Of a stretch of DNA of 7,439 nucleotides, positions 1 to 5,636 are shown one piece after another (within the stretch, counting starts at the first letter, position 1; each line of letters begins with the position of its first letter). The translations under genes were made by a program, and so were the position numbers. The DNA is from Clostridiales bacterium. GTDB lineage: Bacteria; Bacillota; Clostridia; Christensenellales; JAISNN01. A model generated the notes under the pieces. The model was not told where the DNA came from. It saw only the letters and a list, made by a program, of their open reading frames with translations, and did not search any database. The stretch covers positions 1 through 7,439 of the forward strand of contig JAISQX010000024.1 in assembly GCA_031273965.1 (NCBI GenBank), in the 5' to 3' direction.

Positions 1-2
1 CG

Positions 3-33
3 TTGTGACCTTCTTGCGCATAATACGTAAACT
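3..33. repeat. Possible degenerate partial copy of the inverted-repeat arm
   Basis: The stretch TGACCTTCTTGCGC near positions 6-19 closely matches TGACCTTTTTGCGC at 102-115 inside the left arm of the large inverted repeat, and both are followed within about 10 bases by a CGTA core. This suggests a second, partial copy of the same element that may continue left of the window. The match is short and partly T-rich, so chance cannot be excluded. Confidence 0.35.
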
Positions 34-70
34 TTAGCACACAAAGAGGCTACGGAATAATTAATTTGAA

Positions 71-190
71 ATTTTTGCAAGCGGACTTTTGAGATAAATT
101 TTGACCTTTTTGCGCCTTAGGGCGTAGCGGAGCTACGTTAAAAGGCGCAAAAGACAGAATTTAACCAAAAAGACGCCGCAAAAAATAAAG
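71..190. repeat. Imperfect ~120-base inverted repeat (MITE-like or large hairpin)
   Basis: Two arms of about 58 bases (71-128 and 132-190) are imperfect reverse complements around a 3-base centre (GGA, 129-131). The best paired blocks are the inner CGTAGC/GCTACG (123-128 with 132-137), TTGCGCCTT against AAGGCGCAA (near 110-118 and 142-150), TAAATT against AATTTA (95-100 and 158-163), and outer T-rich GC-containing ends (TTTTTGC near 72-78, GCAAAAAA near 178-185). A few single-base indels separate these blocks. No open reading frame is present. The structure fits a small non-autonomous mobile element, a dispersed chromosomal palindrome, or a folded 5' leader of the ACT gene that begins 68 bases further on. 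It lacks a T-run, so a plain terminator is unlikely. Confidence 0.6.
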
Positions 191-197
191 CTACAAG

Positions 198-220
198 GTT
201 GCGGTTAATTGTTCCGCAAC
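198..220. other. Small hairpin upstream of the ACT gene
   Basis: GTTGCGG (198-204) and CCGCAAC (214-220) form a perfect 7-bp stem with a 9-base AT-rich loop. It ends 37 bases before the ACT-gene start codon. There is no T-run after it on the plus strand, so it is not an obvious terminator for an upstream plus-strand gene. It could be part of the leader RNA or a protein-binding dyad. Confidence 0.4.
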
Positions 221-257
221 ATCAAAATAAACTTAATAAAAAAACGGAGACTTTTTT

Positions 258-527
258 ATGAGAGCGGTAATATCCGTCATCGGACGAGACAAAAAAGGCA
301 TTATAGCTAAGGTAAGCGGATGTCTTTATAATATCGGCGTGAATATCGAAGATATATCCCAGACTATCATGGGCGAGCTTTTTACCATGATTATGATGGT
401 AGACCTTTCCGAATCCAAAGCCGGCATATCGGACGTCAATTCCTTGCTTCAAAAAATCGCTGCGGAGATGAAAGTCGAAATTCGCCTGCAGAATGAAGAA
501 ATTTTTAACATTATGCACAAAATCTGA
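258..527 (+). CDS. ACT-domain protein, UPF0237 family
   Basis: This 89-residue protein is essentially one ACT domain, the small regulatory fold that usually binds amino acids or related ligands at a dimer interface. The opening VISVIGRDKKGIIAKVSG (about residues 4-21) is the typical first strand, Gly-containing loop and helix. It is followed by GVNIEDISQTIMGELFTM, the second-strand region characteristic of the UPF0237 subgroup. No catalytic domain is attached, so it is probably a stand-alone cytoplasmic sensor or subunit. The start is supported by GGAGA at 246-250, seven bases before the ATG. The stop lies 23 bases before the UPF0210 gene, so the two are very likely co-transcribed; the same pairing is known in other Gram-positive bacteria, for example pneumococcus. 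The ligand is unknown. Family assignment is firm; the functional role is inferred. Confidence 0.93.
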   Translation: MRAVISVIGRDKKGIIAKVSGCLYNIGVNIEDISQTIMGELFTMIMMVDLSESKAGISDVNSLLQKIAAEMKVEIRLQNEEIFNIMHKI

Positions 528-550
528 TATTCTGATATTTGGAGGAAAGT

Positions 551-1900
551 ATGCTTGCCTTAAACGAGATTCTTCAAACTATAGAAATGGTCAAAAGTAT
601 GCATTTAGACATACGAACCATTACCATGGGCATTTCCTTGTTTGATTGCATTAGCGACGACAAAGAAAAAACCGCTCAAAAAGTATACGATAAAATAATT
701 GAAAAAGCCGGAAAGCTAAAGGAAACCGGAGATATTCTCGCGGCAAGATACGGGATACCCATAGTCAATAAGCGCGTAAGCGTTACGCCCGCGAGTTTTA
801 TCGCCGCGTCCGGCGGCGGCTTCTATGAGATAGCCGAAGCCATGGATAAGGCAGCAAAAAAAATCGGTATAGACTTTATAGGCGGCTATTCGGCTCTGGT
901 GCATAAGGGCATGACGGAATACGAAAAACGGCTCATCTTAAGTCTTCCGGAGGTTCTTTGCAAAACGGATCGCGTCTGCGCTTCCGTCAACGTCGCATCG
1001 ACAAAGGCGGGTATAAACATGGACGCCGTCGCGCTTATGGGTGAAATAATCGTAAAAATCAGTCAAGCCACAAAGGACAGAAAGAGCATAGGCTGCAGTA
1101 AGCTTGTAGTCTTTGCAAACGCCGTGGAGGATAACCCGTTTATGGCGGGAGCTTTTAACGGACCGGGTGAAAACGATTGCGTCATAAACGTGGGAATAAG
1201 CGGACCCGGCGTCGTTCTCGCGGCGCTAAAGGATATAAAAGGCGCGGATTTTTCCGCCGTCGCCGAAACAATCAAAAAAACCGCGTTCAAAATAACTCGG
1301 GTCGGTCAGTTGATTGCTATGGAAGCCGTAAAAATGCTGAAAGCGACGTTTGGCATAGTAGATTTATCACTCGCTCCGACACCGGTAAACGGCGACAGCG
1401 TCGCCCGTATTCTCGAGGAAATGGGGCTTGAATCGGTCGGCGCCCACGGCAGTACCGCTGCTCTTGCGCTCCTAAACGACGCCGTAAAAAAAGGCGGAAT
1501 AATGGCTACGTCATATGCCGGCGGACTGTCGGGCGCTTTTATTCCGGTCAGCGAAGACGTCGGAATGATAGAAGCCGTGGAACGCGGCGCGTTGTCCATA
1601 GAAAAGCTGGAAGCTATGACTTCCGTATGCAGCGTCGGGCTTGATATGATTGCCGTTAGCGGAGATACGTCCGCCTCAACCATAGCCGCAATAATAGCCG
1701 ACGAGGCGGCTATAGGCGTGGTAAACAACAAGACCACAGCCGTTCGCATAATCCCCGTAGCAGGCAAAACCTCAGGCTCGGTAGAGTACGGCGGACTGTT
1801 CGGCACCGCTCCGATAATGAAAACATCGCCCTTTAAAAGCGATGATTTTATAAAACGCGGCGGACGGATACCCGCGCCGGTTCATTCGAATAGAAATTGA
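551..1900 (+). CDS. UPF0210 / DUF711 ('PFL family') protein
   Basis: This 449-residue protein spans the full usual length of the UPF0210 (DUF711) family. Members are annotated 'PFL family' because the fold resembles pyruvate formate-lyase-type enzymes, but I know of no established reaction. Conserved-looking blocks include RVSVTPASFIAASGGG (about 75-90), a Gly-rich NPFMAGAFNGPGE (about 195-207), NVGISGPGVV (about 213-222), a GAHGSTAALALLNDAVKKGG block in the second half, and a Gly-rich end at EYGGLFGTAPIM. No signal peptide or membrane segment is seen, so it is cytoplasmic. I chose the ATG at 551 because GGAGG lies at 541-545, five bases upstream. An in-frame TTG at 539 would add four residues but overlaps that ribosome binding site. 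It follows the ACT gene in a probable two-gene operon, suggesting that the ACT protein senses a ligand for or regulates this protein (inference). The protein is complete, with no frameshift. Confidence 0.93.
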   Translation: MLALNEILQTIEMVKSMHLDIRTITMGISLFDCISDDKEKTAQKVYDKIIEKAGKLKETGDILAARYGIPIVNKRVSVTPASFIAASGGGFYEIAEAMDKAAKKIGIDFIGGYSALVHKGMTEYEKRLILSLPEVLCKTDRVCASVNVASTKAGINMDAVALMGEIIVKISQATKDRKSIGCSKLVVFANAVEDNPFMAGAFNGPGENDCVINVGISGPGVVLAALKDIKGADFSAVAETIKKTAFKITRVGQLIAMEAVKMLKATFGIVDLSLAPTPVNGDSVARILEEMGLESVGAHGSTAALALLNDAVKKGGIMATSYAGGLSGAFIPVSEDVGMIEAVERGALSIEKLEAMTSVCSVGLDMIAVSGDTSASTIAAIIADEAAIGVVNNKTTAVRIIPVAGKTSGSVEYGGLFGTAPIMKTSPFKSDDFIKRGGRIPAPVHSNRN

Positions 1901-1910
1901 CTCTTACTTT

Positions 1911-1941
1911 TTAGCGTACCCGCGCTAAGCCGCGCTTTTTT
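1911..1941 (+). terminator. Probable terminator of the ACT-UPF0210 operon
   Basis: Eleven bases after the UPF0210 stop, TTAGCG (1911-1916) can pair with CGCTAA (1923-1928). An alternative GC-only stem, GCGC (1922-1925) with GCGC (1932-1935), is directly followed by six T (1936-1941). The short GC stem plus U-tract fits intrinsic termination, but the stem is short and two foldings compete, so confidence is moderate. Confidence 0.45.
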
Positions 1942-1950
1942 CCGTTGGAA

Positions 1951-1972
1951 TAAAATTCATTGCTTCGGCAAT
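1951..1972 (-). terminator. Weak candidate terminator for the minus-strand hydrolase
   Basis: ATTGC (1959-1963) and GCAAT (1968-1972) make a 5-bp stem closed by a four-base loop (TTCG on the plus strand). Read on the minus strand, the stem is followed by GAATTTTATT. It lies about 79 bases beyond the stop of the amidohydrolase gene. The stem is weak and the T-tract interrupted, so this is only a candidate. Confidence 0.25.
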
Positions 1973-2050
1973 ATTACAACTTAACACAGAGTATCCCGCG
2001 TGCAGATTGCAATGTTACTCGCCTATATTATAAAATACCGCCCGTTTCCG

Positions 2051-2884
2051 TCACAAAGCTTTCGCATTTCCACGGCATTTGTCAATCCCAAGTAATTCCG
2101 CGGCGTTTTTATCAAATATTTTTTCTTTTTCACTGTCGGATAAATCAAGCATATCTATAAACTCGCTTGATTTTTTTACATGCATCCAAGGCGTATCGCT
2201 GCCGAAAAGAAACCTTTCCGCTCCGTGTTTATTTATCATTTTATTTATGACGGGAATATATTCTTTATCTCTCGCGCTTACAAAAGACGTATCAAAAAAC
2301 ACATTTTCCCCCGCGAGGTGTTCCAAAACCGAGTCAAAAATCATATACCCGCCAAAATGTGCGAAGACAAATTTGTTATGCGGAAAGTCGTCGACGACTT
2401 CCCGCGCCTTTTCGGCGGAACAATTTAGTCTATGCATATACGCCAAGTCATAACCGGCGTGAAACGAAATGATAAAGTCCAACTCACGGCACATTTCATA
2501 GACGCGGTAGGCTCTTTTATCGTTTATCTCAAAGTCCTGATACTCGGGATGAAGCTTTATGCCTTTTATTCCGGCTTCTTTTAGCCTTAATAATTCCGTT
2601 TCAAAGGTATCGCTTGTCGGATATACCGACCCAAAAGAGATAATCTCCGGTTCCTTATTCAGCTCTATAGCAAAGTCGTTGACATTTTTATGCTGTTTTT
2701 CTCTCGTGGCGATATTCAAGACGACAAATTTGTCGACGCCGTTTTCTCCGAAATACTTTATCGTGTTGGTTTTTGTTCCGTCGGTGCTCGGCATTAGACC
2801 CGTAATGCCAGCCGCTAAACCCAACTTTTGGATAACGCCGCCCGCTAAACTATCCGGATAAATGTGCGCGTGAAAATCTATCAT
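2051..2884 (-). CDS. Amidohydrolase-2 family metal-dependent TIM-barrel hydrolase
   Basis: This 277-residue protein has the metal-ligand pattern of the amidohydrolase superfamily, Amidohydro_2 branch (relatives include ACMS decarboxylase and gamma-resorcylate decarboxylase). Visible ligands are the N-terminal HAH (His5 and His7 in MIDFHAHIYP), His142 in SFHAG, His176 in FAHFGGY and Asp230 in FLFGSDTPW. GIKGIKLHPEYQ (about 105-116) is the typical strand after the second barrel unit. Members are hydrolases or non-oxidative decarboxylases; the substrate cannot be read from sequence. There is no signal peptide, so it is cytoplasmic. The ATG at 2882-2884 is preceded on the minus strand by GGGGAG, about 12 bases away, which is rather long spacing. 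A nearer upstream ATG is out of frame and stops after four codons. The gene lies 127 bases downstream of the hexosaminidase on the same strand, and that gap has its own candidate promoter, so co-transcription is uncertain. It is not NagA-like despite its neighbour. Confidence 0.9.
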   Translation of the reverse strand: MIDFHAHIYPDSLAGGVIQKLGLAAGITGLMPSTDGTKTNTIKYFGENGVDKFVVLNIATREKQHKNVNDFAIELNKEPEIISFGSVYPTSDTFETELLRLKEAGIKGIKLHPEYQDFEINDKRAYRVYEMCRELDFIISFHAGYDLAYMHRLNCSAEKAREVVDDFPHNKFVFAHFGGYMIFDSVLEHLAGENVFFDTSFVSARDKEYIPVINKMINKHGAERFLFGSDTPWMHVKKSSEFIDMLDLSDSEKEKIFDKNAAELLGIDKCRGNAKAL

Positions 2885-2928
2885 GTGTTGTGCATTCTCC
2901 CCGTTGCATGTAATGATTCTTACTATTT

Positions 2929-2956
2929 TTAATATTTAGGGAGAGAATTTTTGCAA
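2929..2956 (-). promoter_or_regulatory. Candidate promoter for the amidohydrolase gene
   Basis: On the minus strand, TTGCAA (2951-2956) is followed after 16 bases by TATTAA (2929-2934). These are moderate matches to the -35 and -10 boxes of the main sigma factor. The -10 box is about 45 bases from the ATG. The region overlaps an imperfect hairpin (2939-2966). Confidence 0.33.
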
Positions 2957-2966
2957 AACTTCTCCC
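2939..2966. other. Imperfect hairpin between hexosaminidase and hydrolase genes
   Basis: GGGAGAG (2939-2945) pairs with CTTCTCCC (2959-2966), with one G-U pair and a few inner TTT/AAA pairs. It lies about 46 bases past the hexosaminidase stop. On the minus strand it is followed by TAAATATTAAAAA rather than a T-run. It could be a weak terminator or RNA-stabilising stem for the hexosaminidase transcript, or an operator-like dyad over the candidate hydrolase promoter. Confidence 0.3.
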
Positions 2967-3011
2967 CTATCCCCTTTCAAAACCTTCAATAATCATAAGG
3001 GCTTTCATCTA

Positions 3012-4925
3012 TTAGTCCAACAAATCCCGGTCATAAGGCACGTCTATCATAACGTCCTTTACCGGCATAGTATCGATAGACGCAAGCGTGTGCTCAAGCA
3101 AAATCTCGGCTTGCGCCCTATCCAAAAGCTTTTGGTTTTCCTTGACTTTTTTTCTCTGGTCTTTGAGGTTCTTATTCATTTTGAGTTCGGAATATTGATC
3201 GATTCCATGCCATTTTAGCACTTCAATTTTTTTGTATTTTTTATTTTCAGGATCGGCAAGCTTTGTCTCCGCATAATTAACACGGAAACAATCAAGAATA
3301 TTTTCGACAGCCTCCGCTCTGTATAAAAATCTTTTATATCTGGCGTCGACAAGCTTTTTGAGCTTATGTTTACATCTCACTCCGTCTTCCTCCGGATTAT
3401 TCTGCCTTGTCCACGCCTGCTCCGCCACGGCAAAAAGTCTCGGAAAACAATTTAAATCGGCTTTGTCGCGGCTTAGGACATACTCCGTCCAAAGCGGAGC
3501 CTCGACGCCTAAAATATTCTTTTCAAATTCCGGATTTGCCAATTCGTCGGGTAATCCGTAAAAATACGTCGTTTTTAGCGGCAACTTGGCGTAAGGATAG
3601 TCGCAATAAAAACCTTTTTCGCTTGATATTATCACCTTTCTGTCAAGATCGGCTATTTGCGACGCTAATTCGGCGTTTCTTTCCGGATTCTCCACCCAAA
3701 ATTGAGATATTATTTTCTTGTCGGCGCCGGCCTTTATTCCGTCGTTCCAGCCTATAACCGTCTTGCCTTTTTGGTTGCAGTATTCCGCAATCCTATTTAT
3801 AAAATATGTCTGAAGCGCCGAAAAATCGGCTAAACCCTTATCCTCCATCAATTTTTTGCAATGCGGGCAGTTCTGCCAGTTATTGGGGACAACCTCGTCG
3901 CCGCCCAAATGAAAATAAGGTCCGTCAAAGAGTTCAAATAATTCGTCAAGTATATCCTTTAAAAACTGATACGTCGTTTCCTGCCCCACGCAAAGCGCTT
4001 CTTCGCTTACACCGTACTCCACGCGCACGTCAACGCGCTCTCCCGTACAGGACAGCCAAGGATAGGCGGCAATCAAAGCCTGAACATGCCCCGGCATATC
4101 TATTTCGGGAATAACGGTTATAAAGCGTTCTTTCGCATAATCTACTACTTCTTTTATATCTTCCTTTGTATAATAGCCTTTGTACACACCGTCGACGTAA
4201 GGCGAATCGGCTTCGCTCCGCGCCACACAATCGCTAAGCCGTTGAGACGCCGTCATATTTATAAACGGATACTTCTTTATCTCAAATCTAAAACCTTGAT
4301 CGTCGGACAAATGCCAATGAAATACATTGAACTTTAAAAGCGCCAAAAAATCGATATATCGCTTTACTTCGGTCTTGTCATAAAAATGCCGCGACACGTC
4401 CAGCATAAAACCCCTATAACGGTACTTCGGCACGTCGGTTATTATCATGCACGGAAAATTGATGCTATCCTCATACAGCCTCTTATCCAGCTTCAATATC
4501 TGCCTAACCGATTGCATCGCGTAAAAGAAACCCGGCGCTCCTCCGAACGTTATTTTTATCCTATCCGGATAACATTCGATGGTATAGCCCTCCGCGTCGA
4601 TTGCGGAGTTTTCTTCAAAGAGGATATTGTTGTGTCCCGGTTTGTTGTAATGTATGTAGAGATTATGCCCAAGCGCTCTAAAAAACATCGATTGAAAAGC
4701 CTCCGCCAATGTTTTTCGCTTTGGATCAACTATCAAAAGAGTATCTTTGTTTATGACAAAACAACCGTTAAGCGGCTGATAACCGTACGGCTTAGGAATA
4801 AGCATTGCCTCGTAGACGGGCGGCAGTTGTTTCTTTTTGAAGATACACTTTCTCTGTGACGGATTCGCCGCTTTTGAGGCTTTTTTCAAATTTTTACTCC
4901 GATTTGAGTTATTAGAATTCTTCAT
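3012..4925 (-). CDS. Glycoside hydrolase family 20 beta-N-acetylhexosaminidase
   Basis: This 637-residue enzyme should remove terminal beta-linked GlcNAc or GalNAc from oligosaccharides by substrate-assisted catalysis. Residues about 41-165 form the GH20b-type accessory domain (EGYTIECYPDRIKITFGG, then GFFYAMQSVRQIL). The catalytic (beta/alpha)8 barrel begins at YRYRGFMLDVSRHF, with Arg171 as the likely substrate-binding arginine. It includes FHWHLSDDQGFRFE (202-215), IPEIDMPGH (272-280), the hallmark HLGGDE with catalytic pair Asp343-Glu344, IGWND (391-395) and LWTE (478-481). Cys353 and Cys356 form a CPHC loop. No signal peptide is seen: the first ~34 residues are a Lys/Ser/Asn-rich basic tail, so the enzyme is probably cytoplasmic. 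Residues about 560-637 form a Lys/Glu-rich, probably helical tail beyond the usual domain. The ribosome binding site is weak (GAGTGA about 9 bases upstream). An internal ATG at 4803-4805, preceded closely by GAGG, would remove the basic tail and is an alternative start. Confidence 0.95.
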   Translation of the reverse strand: MKNSNNSNRSKNLKKASKAANPSQRKCIFKKKQLPPVYEAMLIPKPYGYQPLNGCFVINKDTLLIVDPKRKTLAEAFQSMFFRALGHNLYIHYNKPGHNNILFEENSAIDAEGYTIECYPDRIKITFGGAPGFFYAMQSVRQILKLDKRLYEDSINFPCMIITDVPKYRYRGFMLDVSRHFYDKTEVKRYIDFLALLKFNVFHWHLSDDQGFRFEIKKYPFINMTASQRLSDCVARSEADSPYVDGVYKGYYTKEDIKEVVDYAKERFITVIPEIDMPGHVQALIAAYPWLSCTGERVDVRVEYGVSEEALCVGQETTYQFLKDILDELFELFDGPYFHLGGDEVVPNNWQNCPHCKKLMEDKGLADFSALQTYFINRIAEYCNQKGKTVIGWNDGIKAGADKKIISQFWVENPERNAELASQIADLDRKVIISSEKGFYCDYPYAKLPLKTTYFYGLPDELANPEFEKNILGVEAPLWTEYVLSRDKADLNCFPRLFAVAEQAWTRQNNPEEDGVRCKHKLKKLVDARYKRFLYRAEAVENILDCFRVNYAETKLADPENKKYKKIEVLKWHGIDQYSELKMNKNLKDQRKKVKENQKLLDRAQAEILLEHTLASIDTMPVKDVMIDVPYDRDLLD

Positions 4926-4967
4926 TTTGATTCACTCGCTTAATTAACGTTGTCATATGAAAATACC

Positions 4968-4982
4968 GTGTACGATATACAC
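4968..4982. promoter_or_regulatory. Candidate operator at the hexosaminidase promoter
   Basis: GTGTA (4968-4972) and TACAC (4978-4982) form a perfect 5-bp dyad around a 5-base spacer. On the minus strand it begins just after the -10 box and covers the expected transcription start, a good place for repressor binding. Such short GT...AC dyads are typical of GntR-like or LacI-like regulators, but no regulator gene is in the window, so this is inferred from symmetry and position only. Confidence 0.35.
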
Positions 4983-4988
4983 TCTATT

Positions 4989-5017
4989 ATAATATCATAT
5001 TTCAAGGCATTTTACAA
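4989..5017 (-). promoter_or_regulatory. Promoter of the hexosaminidase gene
   Basis: On the minus strand, TTGTAA (5012-5017) and TATTAT (4989-4994) are separated by 17 bases. A consensus TATAAT overlaps three bases further on (4986-4991). The boxes lie about 65-90 bases upstream of the ATG in an AT-rich stretch, consistent with a main-sigma promoter and separate control of this gene. Confidence 0.5.
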
Positions 5018-5123
5018 GCAATATCAAAAATTAATTGAAAATAAGTCAAATGTTTTTCAGTAGTTTTCAAACTTTCTTTACGTCCTTAATAAATAGGAAA
5101 AGACAAAGAACCCTCCCCCGTCT

Positions 5124-5457
5124 TTATTCAACGGGAATAATTTTTTGCGTATCGCGCCTCTCTGCCGCTTTTGCGCGTCACCGTAGATAGATTCATATTC
5201 ACCTCGTCTTTACTAAGAATTCCTTTCTTTATTATCACGTTGACATTATCCGTGCCGACGGAGACGATACAATCCTCAAAGCCCTTGGCTTTTACAAGCT
5301 TATCCAACGCGGCTTCCAACACTGTCGCATTGGCAAGCTTAAGTTTCTGCGTCTCCGCCTCCGCCTTTGCCGCCGCGCTGCTAACGGCGCTGTCGATTAA
5401 TGTTTTTTTGATACTAAGAGTCTTCGTCTACCGGCTTAACAGAAAATACGCAAGTCC
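5124..5457 (-). pseudogene. spoIIIAH-like: Degraded SpoIIIAH-like sporulation gene
   Basis: An open stretch (5128-5427, minus) encodes a protein end that resembles the C-terminal half of SpoIIIAH, a mother-cell subunit of the SpoIIIA-SpoIIQ channel built on a ring-building domain. Telltale segments are LVKAKGFEDCIVSV and DNVNVIIKKGILSKDEV, preceded by an Ala/Glu/Lys-rich helix. Three defects are visible. The frame has no ATG, GTG or TTG start before an internal GTG at 5320-5322. An in-frame TAG (5428-5430) separates it from an upstream AYFLLSR that may be the family's AYF...R segment. The C-terminus leaves frame at an A6 run on the minus strand (T6 at 5141-5146): with one base fewer it would read SGREARYAKIIPVE and stop at 5124-5126, as in SpoIIIAH. 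The N-terminal membrane anchor expected in this roughly 200-residue family is absent. It is not in a spoIIIA operon. A sequencing error could explain one defect, but hardly all. The 5' limit is approximate. Confidence 0.72.
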
Positions 5458-5544
5458 TTAGGGGATGCAAGTCTATTTTCCGTAATCATCTATTTTCCTT
5501 TCTTGCGTCAAACAATCGGTCTCACTTTTTCACGATTTTTAATC

Positions 5545-5581
5545 ATAAAAGCGGTTGCCGAAAAGCATGCTTTTCGGCAAC
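5545..5581 (-). terminator. Strong intrinsic terminator of the flotillin gene
   Basis: Positions 5554-5581 are a perfect 28-base palindrome, with arms GTTGCCGAAAAGC and GCTTTTCGGCAAC around a central AT. Read on the minus strand it is followed by CCGCTTTTATGATT, giving a T-tract. It starts 56 bases after the flotillin stop and precedes the spoIIIAH-like remnant, so flotillin transcription should end here. Confidence 0.7.
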
Positions 5582-5612
5582 TAAAATAAAATAACAATCC
5601 AAAAATCACGAT

Positions 5613-5636
5613 GCTTTTCTTCGCTCTAAAAGAAGC
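5613..5636 (-). other. Hairpin directly after the flotillin stop codon
   Basis: On the minus strand GCTTCTTTT pairs with AAGAAAAGC (8 of 9 positions including one G-U) around AGAGCG, immediately after the flotillin TAA. A five-T run follows about seven bases later. It may be a 3' stabilising stem or a weak first terminator ahead of the stronger palindrome. Confidence 0.3.

Noticed and set aside
222..518. 98-codon minus-strand open frame over the ACT gene
   Set aside because: It is antisense to a clear ACT-domain gene that has a good ribosome binding site; no homology is recognisable.
1306..1806. 166-codon open frame on the minus strand inside the UPF0210 gene
   Set aside because: It is antisense to a strongly supported family gene, shows no recognisable domain, and has a low-complexity Ser/Ala/Pro-rich composition that reflects the opposite strand's codon use.
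551..1900. UPF0210 protein considered as a true pyruvate formate-lyase
   Set aside because: It is far shorter than pyruvate formate-lyase, and I see no C-terminal glycyl-radical motif or adjacent catalytic cysteine pair; the 'PFL family' name refers to fold similarity only.
2051..2884. Hydrolase considered as NagA (GlcNAc-6-phosphate deacetylase) because of the hexosaminidase neighbour
   Set aside because: It is too short and carries the Amidohydro_2 pattern (MIDFHAHIYP, FAHFGGY, FLFGSDTPW) rather than NagA motifs.
4386..4859. 157-codon plus-strand open frame inside the hexosaminidase gene
   Set aside because: It lies fully antisense to the GH20 coding region, has no domain or credible ribosome binding site, and its composition follows from the other strand.
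5099..5125. AAAGAC/GTCTTT pairing as a terminator for the spoIIIAH-like remnant
   Set aside because: The stem is only 6 AT-rich base pairs with a large G-rich loop and only a short T-tract, too weak to call.
5171..5461. 96-codon plus-strand open frame over the spoIIIAH-like remnant
   Set aside because: It is the antisense of the minus-strand frame that carries the recognisable KAKGFED...NVNVIIK signature. The hydrophobic Ala/Ser/Leu run is a by-product of Ala/Glu/Lys codons read backwards.
5479..5546. Short minus-strand ATG frames upstream of the remnant as a real spoIIIAH start
   Set aside because: They stop after 12-18 codons, lie in other frames, lack a membrane-anchor sequence, and the first overlaps the tail of the flotillin terminator.
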